Made by a program: the position numbers and the translations under genes
Notes under the pieces: generated by a model
The model's database searches: none
The model's input: only the letters and a program-made list of their open reading frames with translations
What the model was told of the DNA's origin: nothing
In this document: piece after piece, positions 1-12,865 of the stretch
Layout: the number at the start of each line of letters is the position of its first letter
How positions within the stretch are numbered: the stretch's first letter is position 1
Assembly: GCF_033473495.1 (NCBI RefSeq)
Contig: NC_088937.1
Span: 1,612,001-1,676,000, forward strand
Reading direction: 5' to 3'
DNA length: 64,000 nt
Source: Cercospora beticola
Taxonomy: Eukaryota > Ascomycota > Dothideomycetes > Mycosphaerellales > Mycosphaerellaceae

Positions 1-2258
1 GAGGCATGGCCAGGATCATTGAGTAGCTCTTCACTAGCTGTCGACTTGCGCGGCCTAGATCGAGACCTTGAAATCGACCTTGAAACCCTTATTGGCTTCT
101 TTTCTTTTCCTTTTGTTCGTTTCTTGTGAAGCAGTGGCTGTGGCTGGCTTTCCGCGTTGTCGAGGTCCATGTCGTGAATGAAAGCATTGCCAGCTACGCT
201 CATTTTGCGAAACTTCATCACATTCTCGGTCAAAGTGCCGGTTTTGTCGGAAAACACGTAACCGACCTGACCCAATTCCTCGTTTATGGTGCTGGTCCGG
301 CTCTCAAACGGCATGTTGGTCGCTGGATCGTACATATCGACATCCGAGTTCATCAACACCATCTGTGATACTTTGATGATCTCCAAGCTGACATAAAGCG
401 ACAGCGGAATCAGCGTGTTGAACATGATGATGAAGCTTGTCAAGAGTGGACCGAAGCTGACGGGCGCCTCTTGAATATACCATGCCTTGCTCTCCGTATT
501 GTTCTGCCAGACTTGATAGGCGATTGAGTTAAAGAGTGACAAGAAAAGCACGAACAGGACCATCTAGAAGTAATAGGTGTAAGCGATAGTCACTGTCTTA
601 AATGTGGTGGCTTGGGTAGGGCTTCCACCTATGGCTGTACTTACACCGATGACGATCTTGTTGACTAGTGACTGCAAATTGGGCGCCTTCACACGACTGT
701 CCTTTGTAGCATTCATCCTTATCTTGCATTCTTCCCCGGTGTACACCACGAGTCCGATCATCGAAGGAGTATTGCGTAAGATACTCCCACGATAAATGAC
801 CTCATTATTGGTTAGCGGCGAGGTCTTTCCACCAACTGTCAGCCGCCCTTCGAAAGCGTAGAGGTCCAGATTTGGATCTTCTGCGACAATTTCCATTTGG
901 GATTGAGTCAATGACCCGGCATTCTTCGCAAGTTCGACGGTAGCTGGGTTGGGTTGCTTCGCCTTCAAATTGGTCTCTCCATCCAATGCCATTGTTTCCA
1001 AGTAGGCTGTGTTATTTGCGCCTTCGCTGGAGAGTACAACAAGATCAGCCGGTGCCGCATCATCACGTTCCAGCTTGATAATATCTCCCACTTGTACAGA
1101 GTGCCATTTGACTGTAGCCCAATGTGCAGGGCCCTCGATTGGTACCGAATGGTCTCCATCGTGCGTGGACTTCACATTCCCTGCGCCAACCGGCCTGTAT
1201 ACATGCAACACTTTCGCTTCAGAATTGTTCTCAGCTTTGTCAAGTCGATGTCGGCGTAGGTCCTCATAGCCCTCTTTGGCCATACTGAGGGAGACGAAAA
1301 ACAGGAGAGGCGCGATGGTGGTGTACGTTCCAGTAGTCGATAATCCTGGAATCATTTGCAGTATCGAGACACCCAAGAAGTAGGCATTGGCAAGCTTTGA
1401 GAACTGTGCAAACAGCTGTCGCGGAAGGAAATTCCAGGCATTGTATTTGGACGAGCGAATGATGTTGCCCACATACGGCTTGCCAGTACGCTCGTCTGTG
1501 AGGGCTGTCTTCCGTGATGGTTCTACTGGTATATGTCGTCCGTCCTTTGTAGGCGGTATGTCTTGAATGCGTAGAATGAACTTGTAGGTTCGGGTATATG
1601 CTGACTTCATCTTCTCGACAGGTAAATGCCTCTTGGCTTGAGTCGCTACCCACTGCTGATAGTTCGGAAGCGCCGATGCACCTCGCAGCTGCCGCGTTAG
1701 CTTGAGTGGATGCGAATCCCAAGTCTCATGAACAGGCGTTACTGTAATTGATGTTCTCTGGTCCTTCTTGAAGGGCGGCGGACGTGGACCAACACTTCCC
1801 GATTCGCTCGATGATCCAACTTCCTGGAGCTCTATGGCAGTGGGGGATCTTGTATTCATGTTTCTCATGAATAGCGAAGACCGCAGCGACATGCCTCGTG
1901 TCCGACTTCTCGGAGAGAGAATGGGCGATTCAGCACTCTCTGCTCCGTTGTTCGGCCCATGCCCTGAAGCCTGAGCCAGTCCAGTGTTGACGGACAACTG
2001 CGGATTCTTTGAATGTTCAGCGCCATCATCGTTGCGGTCCATCTCATCACTCTTTCGCTTCTTGCTCTTGCGGTGGTTGTCTGCATCCATTGAGAACCGT
2101 ACTCTATGCTCGTTTGCTGGCGAGTTTGGCGCGTTTGCTGCTCCCTGTTCGGTATGGTGCGCCGCAATGCCATCCCTATGCTCGTCTCGCTCGCTGTCGT
2201 CGGCTTGTGTTGAGCGCCTGCGCCGAACGCCTTCATCGTGGTCTGCTTGTTTCGGCAT
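1..2258 (-). CDS. P4-ATPase phospholipid flippase, Dnf3-like (3' part beyond window)
   Basis: Aminophospholipid translocase that would flip phospholipids to the cytosolic leaflet of Golgi or plasma membranes. Exons are 2258-645 and 563-1, split by an 81-nt intron (donor GTAAGT, acceptor CTAG), phase 0. Seen directly: a long disordered N-terminus of about 220 residues, a KFILRIQDIPP stretch, the first membrane hairpin, the actuator motif DGET, and in exon 2 the phosphorylation motif DKTGTLT (bases 248-228) followed by a basic, serine-rich stretch. The frame is open to base 1, so the nucleotide-binding domain and the remaining TM helices lie outside. The large N-terminal extension and its motif fit the DNF3 branch rather than DRS2 or DNF1/2; that subfamily call is from memory. 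Confidence 0.88.
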
Positions 2259-3327
2259 GTTTGGAGCTGTTACAGGATACTATTGCTTGGTATGCTCTCG
2301 TCCTCGCGGTCGTGCATCTGGGCGATTGTCCAGACCATGTCTGATCTGTAAGGATGCAATGCGACTCTAAGCGCGCAAGTGTGCCATTGTTGAGACATGC
2401 GACAGAGGCACAGCATAGCACAGCCTTGTGGTCGGCGGCCACTGCAGCAACGCGCGTTTAAAGACCTGCCGAGACCGCGACGTCAAGTCAAGTTTAAGCT
2501 CGGCACCCCTGCAGGTCTTTCCAGACCCACGTTTCTGCTTCTCTCGCGCTCGATCAAAGACTCAACCATATTGAAATCGTCCATCTCTTTTGCTTAGATG
2601 CATCTGTTACGCAGATTGTCATCCCAGGCGAGCGTGCAGAGTACCAGGCCTTCATTGCCAACTCGAATTGTCCCGGATCAGAGGCCTAAAATAATCATCA
2701 GCTTAGCAAGGCTTGATACGAGTCCGGCGAAAACCGCTGGCTGAGCTGAGAAGATCCATCGACGGCATCACAGAGTCCAGCGATCTTGTGTCCATGCCAG
2801 ACTGCCGAAATGCCAGGGCCTGGGGTGCACATGCGCTTTGAATGATTGATGAGCTTGGATGTGTTTTCACAGCAGCAGAAAGTGGCAGTCTCACAGCTGG
2901 CATTTTGGAGTCTCCTGCAGGCATCGGAGTTCCGTCCCGGTGCCCACTGTTGGAATATGCACGATAACGGTCTGGCATTGCTCGGTTCCTCCTACGCGTT
3001 GTGGTGAAGCATCTAGCATCAATAGCACGACATCATATACACACCATGACACGCAAAGTTCTTCATGCGAACAAAGGTTTGGCTGAGTGAATTCATGGCG
3101 ATAGCTGACGAGACTAGGAACGATGTAAAAGTTCACGGCCCCGATATCTGTCAAGATTGGACTACGTCGCGCAAACGAATGCTCTTCATGGTGTTCAATC
3201 GTTCAGTGCCATGCTTCTGAATCGATACTGTGGACTATGGCTTGCTGGGTTCATGACAGCAGGGAGCCCACCGCATGCACGAGCAGTCGCAGCACTGTGC
3301 GAGTAGCGCATCTCCCACTGCCCGCGC
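2259..3327. other. Intergenic, no gene seen
   Basis: About 1.07 kb between the 5' end of the flippase gene and the 3' end of the SDR gene, so it should hold the flippase promoter. Only short overlapping open frames on both strands; none has a recognisable domain or splice-linked extension. Confidence 0.6.
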
Positions 3328-4205
3328 TTACTGAGAAGAACCTCCGGAGATCGTGATGACCTGTCCGTTCACCCAGCCACCATCCTCAGAGGCCAGGAAA
3401 GCAACAGTCCTTGCAACATCCTCTGGAGTAGCGCATCGCTTCAGAGGGCAATGCTCAGCCATGAGGCCCTCAATCTTCTCAGCAGGCCAGTCTGGCGAAC
3501 CGCCTGGAATGTCTAAAGCACAAAAAAGTCAGCGAGTATCAACAAGTATCCACAGAACAACAACTTACAATGCCACGCATTCTGCGTGAACATATCCGAC
3601 TTGATTCCACCAGGAGCCACACCATTGACCGTAATCCCCCGAGCACCAAAATCAGTAGCAAAAGCCTTGATCATACCAATAACCGCCATCTTGGAAGCAT
3701 TGTAAAGCACATGGTCCTTAACACCCAACAACCCAGCCGCAATCGAGCTCATCAAAATCAAGCGTCCATTATCCTCAAGATGCTTCCACGCAGCCTGACC
3801 AACGAAAAACTGTGCGCGAGCATTAAGGTTGAAAACATGATCATACTTCTCCTCCGTAATCTCTTCCGTCTTATCCCAAGACTCTGTGCCGCTGTTGCTC
3901 ATCACAATATCGATCTTGCCAAAGTGCTCCTTTGTTTTCTGGAAGAGGAGCTCGATTTCGGATTTCTTGCTGACGTCGGCTTGGATGGCGATGGCTTTGG
4001 CGCCGCTGCCGCATTCTTCGATGATCTTCACGACTTCGTCGGCGGAGGATTTGCTGTTGGCGTAGTTGACTACAACGCTTGCTCCGCGCTTGCCGAGCTC
4101 GATGGCACAGCCTCGACCGATACCGCGGCCGGCACCTGTGATGAGGGCGACTTTGTTGTGCAGCGAGGCAGAGAGCACAAGAACGGGTTGTTGTTCCGAT
4201 GCCAT
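3328..4205 (-). CDS. Short-chain dehydrogenase/reductase, tetrahydroxynaphthalene/versicolorin reductase type
   Basis: NAD(P)H-dependent reductase of the classical SDR fold. Exons are 4205-3569 and 3512-3328, with a 56-nt intron (GTAAGT...TAG), giving 273 aa. Visible: nucleotide-binding TGAGRGIG at 23-30, NSG at 104-106, a serine at 153/154, catalytic Tyr168 and Lys172 in YNASK, a VAPGGIKSDM segment, and a C-terminus ending in SGGSSQ. Motifs and length closely match fungal naphthol reductases of DHN-melanin (T4HN/T3HN reductase) and versicolorin reductase, but other polyketide or sugar-alcohol SDRs share them. No polyketide synthase or scytalone dehydratase is adjacent, so a role in melanin synthesis is inference only. 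Confidence 0.85.
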
Positions 4206-5267
4206 TGTGTGAGATGTAGTGATTTTTGTTAGATTGTTGTGAGTTTGTTGTTGTAGACTGTATGAACGTGAGTAGAGAAGCAGGTAGGAGAAGGAACACA
4301 GATCACAGTTGGAAAAAGTAGTCGCTGTTTTTGTTTACCGGCCAACATACGAGCTCATATCAACGATCATCAGACTACTTGAAACTCGTCCGGCACCGAT
4401 AAACGTGTCCGGAGCATTGGTGGGGATCCGCATGGAAAAACGTTGTCGTTGTCGCCGTTGGCCTGCAGGCTGGCAACGAAGATGCACATTGGTACATCCA
4501 CAACGGCCATGCAGTCGGAACCGGTCCAGCATGGATGCAGGAACTGGATGAGATCCCGTTGTAAATTCGCGCTGAAGAAGATCCGAAAGCGCGAGCTGTT
4601 GTGGGGCGGCAGGGATGGCGACGGCTTTCCCTCTGAACAGCTAAAATTGGGCGAACCATTGGGGTTCCGACGGGCGACGAAAGGGTCCATCGAGCCTGAT
4701 GTCAGTTTGCAGAATGGTCAAAACAGAAACATGAATGTGATACAATCTTCTGTTGTGAAGCTTTCGATACCATGCTGACCAACCCCGCTGCTAACGGAGG
4801 GTAAAATGGTGCTGTCTCGCGTCTATGTTTGACCCTCTTTGGTCATAACGGCCCATACTTTTTGGGGCCTTCCACTGTATTACCGCCCTCGAAAACTCCA
4901 ACGAGCTGAGTCTGATTCTGTGCCAAATCATGGCCGACGCCGAAGCAAAAGAGAAGCCCAAAGAAACAACATACCACAATGAAAGCCTCCAGCAGGAACC
5001 CAGACAACTCGAATTAATCTTCATTTCGTCGTCCATATCGTCTCAGTCGTGGAATGCCAAAACCACCCAATGCGCCGTAAGAACCAATGCCCTGGCTCCT
5101 CAATGTCTGGTTGCATGAGGTTTGAAGCAGGTACAAGATTCCTGTCTTTGAAAGAGGGTGAAGTCTCAAATCAAAAGAGCTGTTTCGCGATCAGCTGTTG
5201 ATCGTGTGCCATGTAGCAATGGCCACTCACTGAAAGAGCAACGTGCTCGGTGATGATACGAAAGACG
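4206..5267. other. Intergenic, no gene seen
   Basis: About 1.06 kb upstream of the SDR gene and downstream of the cyclin gene. Several open frames of 60-110 codons overlap on both strands with no domain, signal peptide or splice continuity. It presumably contains the SDR promoter and the cyclin 3' UTR. Confidence 0.55.
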
Positions 5268-7279
5268 CTATTGTTGATGCCAGCCTGTGCTAGGGTCCTG
5301 TGCGCCCAAGGTGGCAAAGCTGTTTGGTTTGAGGAATGGCAGCGTGAAGCCTTTGATGATTTCGCCGCGGACAAAGGTGGATGCACGCTTGTAGCGCTTA
5401 TCGGTGTACTTGTCGAACACGGCACTGTGGTGCTTTTGAGCATCTTGGCAGCACTCGAGCATGGCCCACAGCAGGCGATGAAGCTGACGGAAGGTGTAGT
5501 TGGAGTAGTAGACATGGGACTTGCTCCAGTCACCCTTCCGTAGCATGAGCCGAGCCATACAGTGTGCACCAGCGGCGAGGAAGCTGGGTTTGCAGCCGAC
5601 AAATCGCTCGTCCATGATTGTAACCTCGAGGAAATACTTGGCTAGCGTTCTGGTCTCCAAATCGTAGTCGTCAGCTTTGCTGATTCGACGCAAGAAGCTC
5701 ATCGGTCCTGGCCATCCCAATTCGAATTGGAGCATGCTGAGCATGAAGCGCTCGGCCTTGAGCAGTTCGTCAGCCGTATAGCCATTGTCCACCATGTAAA
5801 TAATCTCCGAGATAGTAGGGCAGTTAACCTCTTCGTACTTGGCAGCAACAAAGATGGCGGTGGCGCCCACCAACTGCAACTTGCCAAGGGAGACGACCTT
5901 GCAAGAGAGGAAGCGGTCGATGTAGTTGATCGTGAGGAACAAGGTCTCGGGCAGCAGGTTGAATCGTTGATGGACTTGGACGACCCAATCGACAAGGACG
6001 GCGCGCATGCTCCACTGGATCTCTGCTTGAAGCTCCATGTAGAACGGGTTTGGAGACATGCGGGTCTCCATCTCACGCATGTATTCGAAAATCTCGTCGC
6101 CATATTCTGCGACCATTGAGGTGTCCCATTGCTCATCTTCGATGTCTTCTTGAGTGCGAGTAGCCTCGACGTGGTCCTTGGCTTCGACGATCTCCACCAG
6201 CGCCTTCTTAGTGTGTTGCGGGTTGAAGATGGTGGTCAGATCTTGAGTTGGGTCCGAGATGCCAAACGATCGGGCAGTCATGTAGTCTTGGTCGTCGTCA
6301 TCGTACTCATCGTACTGGTCGAGGACAGGAGTGGAGCTGGCGTAGACTGCAGAGGCACCCCCTGGAACGGATTGTGATTCTTGTGTCTGCAGATAGAGCT
6401 GCGGCTGCTGAGGAGCGACAACGGGCACGATGGGCTGCGATTGATGGCGTGATACGTTTGCTGAATCGTCGCGAAGGGGCACTGTCTCTGTTGTACGAAG
6501 CTCCTGTTGCTGGACGGCATATGACCCGGCTGACACGGAAGGAACTTGTGCTGCAGCATTGGGTATCCGTGATTCTAACTCAGGCTGTTTTGACGGCACC
6601 GCGACGTCTTTGAGGACCTTTGTGCTCTTCTTCGGAGCGACCTTCTTCACCGGTGGTTCTGATGCATCTGAGGACTTTGATGTGGCCGCAATAGCAGCTG
6701 CCACGTGCATGTTGCTGCTCTTTTGCCCAAGCGGACGCACCGCCGGACGCTGCATCGGCGCGGCGACAGTCTGCTCTTGCACGTACTTGAGCTTTCCCGG
6801 TGATGTCTTTCCAATCTCAGAGTCGTCTTTGTGCGCTAGCTTCGAGTTGGGGTTCGTCTCGCCGAGAATCTGCTTCTTGAGGTTGATGGTGGAAGCGGAT
6901 TTGGTGCGCTGATGTAGTAGTGTCTTGCCTGCCAGGCCGGCGATCTGTGGCAATGGCATGTTCTCGTCGTGGATGCGCACTGCGCGTGCAACGGGTCGCT
7001 GTGGCTGTGATCATATTGTCAGCGGTTGCGATATCATTTGACTGTAGAAGACGGCTCGAATCGAGTCACGAGTGAGTCGTAAGGGACAGTGAGGAAGCGC
7101 TCGCATAGTGAGTGGTTCGAAGGCGTAATGAGCGGAGAGTACATGACGAGATGCGCGAGCCCGCGAGCTTGTCGGCTCGTGGCATGCGCTTGTGAATGGT
7201 ATGGATGTTGTATGGACGTGCCAGTGAGGGAATTGCTGTTGCCAACGCACTCTCAGATTTTGCTTACCTTTGCGTCCAT
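5268..7279 (-). CDS. G2/mitotic B-type cyclin (NimE/Clb-like)
   Basis: Regulatory subunit of Cdk1 for mitotic entry. A tiny first exon (7279-7268, MDAK) is followed by a 269-nt intron (GTAAGC...CACAG) and exon 2 (6998-5268), giving about 580 aa. The small exon was chosen because the frame upstream of 6980 reads RPVARAVRIHDEN with no ATG and meets an acceptor at 6999; another upstream exon is possible. Two cyclin folds fill the C-terminal half: the Cdk-binding motif MRAVLVDW, then YIDRFLS, AAKYEE and the FLRRISKADDYD segment. The N-terminal 270 residues are low-complexity and acidic. No RxxL destruction box or KEN box is present there; the closest match is KKQILGETN. Confidence 0.9.
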
Positions 7280-8436
7280 GATTGAATGTCGTGCTGCGCT
7301 GAGTCACCGGTGTGCGGTGCTCGTGTTGGTGAGTGCGGCGCTGCTGGGAAGATTGTTGATGCTCAATGCGAGGCTAAACAGCGCGACTTCGATGCGGCTA
7401 GCAGCAGCAGCAGCACATCTGCAGGCGTCGACGCGCTCGAGGTCGTCGCCGGTGTCGTCGCGAGGCTGTCGGCGCGCTGGGCGGTAGTGCTGCTCGATGT
7501 CGCTGCGAGTTAGTATGCGTGGTAGTTCGCACGTCCTCCTGCCGCGCGAAGTTATCGAAGCTCGCAGCAGCAGCTAGGCCAAGCACAGATCGCCGGGCCA
7601 AACCAAACAAACAGAGACACAGCTGTGGGAAGGCGCGTGGACCCTCCCGCACGGCAACAGCCGAAAACGTCACATCTGCATGTATCTGCGCGTCCTCCAG
7701 CAACACCAATCGCGCGACATCCCACCACAACACTCACTGCATCGTCGCCTTCCCGCCTCGCATACTCTGCAAATGGTCGCGATAGACTCCTACATGCGCT
7801 TTGTGTTCCAATGTCAGCTGCCAAATTCCCACTTGACCAGCTGTAGCGCACGTACGGCTGATTTGCATGCCGGGCATTTTCGAGGAGCGCGTAGAACCGA
7901 CAAAAACACGTCCGGTCACGAGTCCACGTGATATAAACTTGAACACCGTTACTGAGAGGGATTTGAGCATTGCTCCACGATGAACAGATTCTTTGACATT
8001 GCAGACGATCTACATTGTCAACGAAGGACTAAAAGAGGGCTTCAATGCATCCGTCGCCATTTTAAAATCCCATCATTCTCATTCTCATCCGAGTTCCACG
8101 CCTGGACAAACCTCTATGCATTCATCGCAAACGCTCCTTTTTTGCAAAAGCCTTTCGAACGCAGAAAATTGAACGCCGTCTTGCTCTTTTTTCCAGTATT
8201 GAACTTCTTACTCTTCCCCTTTCTTGTAAATCGACCAGCAGGAACGCAGCAAGTGGCAGTCAACATAGAAAAGCCATACCATCGTATCATTAGCCGATCA
8301 CTTATATACTAACGCCGTCCGTCCGTCCGAGAGGTGCGGCCGTGACGTTTCATTTCGTTCTTTGATCGTTGTCACAGCCGTTTAATGTCGTTTCGCGAAT
8401 CTCTTGGTAAACCGGTGTGGTTCGCACGCTCAGGTG
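7280..8436. other. Intergenic, cyclin promoter region
   Basis: About 1.16 kb between the cyclin start and the stop codon of the zinc-cluster regulator (both minus strand). It contains a short GCA-rich tract near 7400 and a small CCGT repeat near 8315. No convincing gene on either strand. Confidence 0.55.
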
Positions 8437-10519
8437 CTACCGCTTGCGCTTCTTGTCTGCACTTGGGATCGCAGGTGCTAAGAAGGAGCCCTTCGCGCCA
8501 TGCATTTGGGGAGGAGGAGGTGGCGACATGTCATCAATGGCACTGTCGCCACCCTTCTTGATTGTGACACCCATGTGTCGTCCATATCTGCCTTTCCGGC
8601 CGTTACCCTCATCTTCGCTGACGCAGCCTTCGACGCCGATTCCAGCGTCCTTGCAACGACCACATGGACGTTGGCGGTCGCAACCTTTCTTGCTCTTGCG
8701 ACATCTCTGGCATCGAGGCTTGGAAGACAAATCTTCCTCATCGGCGCCGAGTTGATGCTGAAAGTTGATCGTAGACGCAATGGATGCCTTCCTTGATTGC
8801 GATGGCAATGACGCCGGCGACATTGGAATTTTGGGATTGGCAACAGCAGCCTTCTTCGTCTTCGAGATGGAGAGCTGACGAGGTTTGCTTACTTTCCCCA
8901 TTGACATTGCGGCCTCTTTCCGAGACTTGATCTTTGCCTTGAGTGGTCTGCGTTGGCCGTCAACGTCCATTCCGTCACTGCCAAAGTTGCCGTCGCGTTG
9001 GTCGTCGTAATCTTCGCCACTGGTTCCATCACTTGGCAACTCATTGTCGGTCCGCTGCTTCTTCCGGATAGGGCCTTCATCGTACCTTGGGAATGCTGGC
9101 ACAGCCGGCACTCGCCCCTCTGGCTCAATCATTTCGTCGTCTTCACTTTCCTCATCCGAAGACGCTGCATCAGCCTTGCCGCTGAGGGCGTCGTCCATGG
9201 TCGAAGTTGAGGTCCGTCCATGCGAGAAGGCGCTTGGGTCGCCGAGCCTCATCAATTGTAGCGCAACATCTTCATCAGATATGACGCTGCCGATCGTTGG
9301 GTCTGGTGTTGGCAGTACGCCATTCGAGTTGCGGTGCGATGAGTGACTAGCGCCACTGACCCTACCACCACGTAACTGTCTGCTTGGTTGTTGTGGTACA
9401 GACTGATATGGGTTGGCAGGGAATGGTGGTTGCATGCTCCCAATGCCATTGCTGTAGCTTTGAGGCGACGGGAGGGGCTGCTGGTACGAAAAAGTGTGCT
9501 GGTTTGAATGAGTGTACGGCGAAGCCATGTTGGCTCCTGCGCGGCGCTGAGGAGAGATTGATGATATCGATGCACTCATTGGTACCTGTGGGGGAACGAA
9601 CAGAGGCAGTTCCTTGGCAGGTTAGCATTGCGACTGCACCAAGTGTGAGCGTTGGCCTTACCGAGCTCTCGAACGCTCGCTTCCTACGACCTCCCTCGAC
9701 AATGTTGTCGATAGTAATATCAGCCTTGATCTCCTCTGCTTTCGAGCGTCTAGAGCTGGCGACTGAGCCATTGTCGTTATCGGCGCTGCTATATCCATCG
9801 TTGTCCCCCGAAAGGCCATTGTCTCTACTTTTCGTCCTGTGGATCTTGGCCTTGCCGTTGGGGGCAGCAGAGGCACTGCGACGCCCAAGTTCGGAGTGTG
9901 GAGACACGCTACGAACTCCAGCAGACCGAGCTGCAGACCGCGAAGGTGACTGAGCATTGCTCAGCGTCGGCGGGCGCATCTCGAAAGGCGCGCCGAGCGT
10001 CAGCTTTTTTGGCGAGGCCGAGTCTCGTGCATGCTCGCTCGTAGGCGCCGGGGGCGGCGCAACTGTCCGAACATAGACTGTCATATCGTTGTCGAAGTTG
10101 TCTGCGGCTGCGATGATGCTGATGCCATCTTCGTTCTCGAAGCTGACGCCATACTCATACAGCCCGTAGAAGTTCTTGACAGTAGTGATGATCGACTCTG
10201 TGGTATCATGCGGTGATATCATGACCCGCATCGGTAGTCGCGCTTGTATGCGAGGATCTTTCTGGTCGATGAGTCTGAACAGAACATGTTTCTGATCTCT
10301 CTTGGCGGGCGAACCTCGAGCATGGCGAGATGAGGTGGCAGCGCCATGCTGGCCTCGAAGAGAGCGATGCATACCGGCAGCGTTGTTCTTTGTATCGGCA
10401 TGGGTTTCTGAGCCTGATGTGCCATTGCAGACAGAATTATGCTGGTGGATCTGCCTCTTCATATCGACTGCGCCAGCGCTGTTGGGACTTCCACTGGACA
10501 GCATGCTTCCAAGGTCCAT
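8437..10519 (-). CDS. Zn2Cys6 regulator with C-terminal zinc cluster
   Basis: Probable nuclear transcription regulator of about 670 aa. Exon 1 is 10519-9662 (donor GTAAGG). Exon 2 begins at 9585 after CCCCACAG, or at 9612 after CCAAG just past a TGCTAAC branch site; both keep phase 0. A conserved-looking globular segment around KHVLFRLIDQKDPRIQAR to DMTVYVR resembles a ubiquitin-like or PB1-like fold (inference). Disordered serine-rich and acidic stretches follow, then near the C-terminus a zinc cluster, C-x2-C-x6-C-x5-C-x2-C-x9-C, at about residues 578-607. The C-terminal placement is unusual for Gal4-type factors. The frame is open for 55 codons upstream of the chosen ATG without another ATG, so an upstream exon may exist. 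Confidence 0.75.
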
Positions 10520-12865
10520 GACCCGAATGTACGACTCTTTTGGCACTCGTGAAGGATAGTGCAATGTATGTGGGTCGAAACAGGAACGATTTGGGGTGAT
10601 GATGTTGGGTCGCGCCACCCTCGCTGTCGCTGGCGCAAAGGCAGGACGAAGTGTTCGGGGCGGCGGCGCAGAAGAGCCGGACAAGCGATGCTGCGAGGAT
10701 GACCGTCAGTTATTGCGCTCTCATCATATCTTCAGGCCTTGCACAGGCGAGGAGAGTGCTCTAGAAGGTCATGCGGTGGTTGCAGAAAGGGATGGTGCGG
10801 ATGACCAGGCGATCGCGAGCGGCAGCGGTGAGGTTGTGATATTGCGGCCTTGGGCAATGGGAGGAGATTAGTTTGGGACTCACCTGGGTTCTTGATGGGC
10901 AGGGCAAGTCAGTTGATGGCCGTTTGATGGTTTTCTTCAGCTCGTTGCGCCGACCTCGTCGTCGCCCGCGGCTGGTGGTCCACGCAGGTGATGATGCGGG
11001 AGGAGGATGTGGGAGAGGACTACCTCAGCGTATGCAGTGTACACAAGCAAGCGCACAAGATAGGACAGTCACTGCCGACACCGATAACCGACCCGGGTCG
11101 AGTTAAAGATGTCAACGTGGTGTGGGAGGAAAGAGAGAAGGCAGAGTGGCAGACAGAGTGTGCCTCCACTTTGACCAGGACCCGCGCTCGGGCATAGCAT
11201 ACCTTCGATTTGCGATCACGACACGGCACAATTTAGCACCCGCAGGACAGACAGTGAGCAGCAACTGAGGAGGGCTTTATGTCCACATTGAATTTGCGTC
11301 GCTCTATCAGACTATGTATGTGTGTGCCTCCCAAGAGCCCTGAGCTGGTGTCTGCCACATTCGCAAAAGAGCAGAGTGAAGCGCATGGGACGGCTGCGGC
11401 CAGATGCCAGGCGTTTCGCGCCGACACCTGGTGATGCTAAGAGCGCTCCGCCCAGTCGAAATGTCACCCGCTCAAGCGCACAGCGCAACAGCAGCGCCAA
11501 CTCAGAGCGAGACAGTTAGCTGCATAACCAAGCCAGCAGATGCGCCAGACTGCGAGGACGCACGTTCAGCGCCGATGGTGGTCGTCCTTCGCGCTCCAAT
11601 CACAGCTCCCCAACGTCGCAGATCTGCCGGTATGCTGCCCACAGTGTAGCGCCATTCCGCCGGTCCCAGACAGCCAATGTGCGAGTGGCAGCGGTGCTGA
11701 TGCTGACACGGCGTGTTTCCCGTTCACGAGCGACCTTGGTGAAGGACAATGATGTCGCATACCTCCGCAGGAGCGTGAGCAACGAGCTTATTTTGTCCAG
11801 GACGCCGACCACACCCGTGGCGAGCACTGGCGCACGTCCGTGCCACTTTTCACTGCTCACGGCAGTGAGCCGAAGTCACCGTGCAATGCGCTTCCGTACG
11901 TGGCTCCTGGACCAGGGTGACCACGGCCAGGATGGCAGATGCAAAGAGCGTGAGGGTGAAGGAAAGCGTCGCGATAGTGTTGCTGCACATTGGTCGCACA
12001 AGAAGACTAATCGTGCAGGTTGCAGTCATCCTGGCGCGCATGAGCACTCATGGCGCAAAAGCAGCTAAAAGTCAGTGTGAGGCATTGATTGTGCGGCATA
12101 TTGCGCTCCCATGCGCAAGCCGACGACGGCGCGAGAGTGAGCTGTCATCGGTCTGCTTTGGCGTGCAGTTCTCGGTACGTCCTACTGATGAGGGGTCCTG
12201 GCCTCGCCAATTCTCTCGATTTGCGGTGTCAGTTTGTGCCGCTCGCCGAAAGTTGTGGAGTTTGAAACTGTGCAGGCCTGCTCGCAGCGACGGGCTCTCG
12301 ATGCACGAGGCCGCCGGCAGACCGACAGCGCATCGAGCCCGAAGTGCGCGCACACCGCTAGGTTGCCAGAGGAACAGCGCAGGGAGATATATAGTCGAGG
12401 CAGGACATGCGCAAGTGAAGGAAGTGTCCGCCTCTCGGGAAGAACATTCGCGTCTCGGCCAGATCTTTGCGGCACAATTTTGCTGCGTTTTAGACCTATC
12501 AGTGGGACTGCTGTTTATTGTTGGTCTTTAACAGATGCTTCTGCGATATACAGTCGTGTCTCAGCAATGGACATACAGTATCTGTGCCACAATAATTTCA
12601 CTATGAGAGTACCCAACGAAGCCAACAATGATGGGGAATAGGATATGAAATATCATCAAGTGCTCCTTTTTTTTTGCATGCCGAAATGGCAATCGATTGC
12701 ATTATGAAGCAACCGCAACGCGAGAATCGACGATTACATTTAATGTAGTCGATCACTCCTGCAGTGGAAGTGCCGTTATCCAAGGGCTGGCAAGTGTTGT
12801 GTATCAGAACAAAAGTGAAGCCATGCTGCACAGGTTAAACGTTTTTACATTGATTCTAGCGGTAT
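10520..12865. other. Long intergenic region upstream of the zinc-cluster regulator
   Basis: About 2.35 kb between two minus-strand genes. The part next to the regulator (to about 10705) continues its frame and may be 5' UTR or an extra exon. The rest has many short overlapping frames on both strands with no domain. It is probably an extended promoter and leader. Confidence 0.5.

Noticed and set aside
7398..7733. Cys-rich minus-strand frame with a GCA/TGC tract upstream of the cyclin
   Set aside because: Low-complexity tract read in several frames; no domain, and it sits in the cyclin promoter.
11881..12531. 216-codon plus-strand frame upstream of the zinc-cluster regulator
   Set aside because: Composition looks random (Arg/Ser/Ala-rich), no signal or motif, and another frame is open on the same bases.
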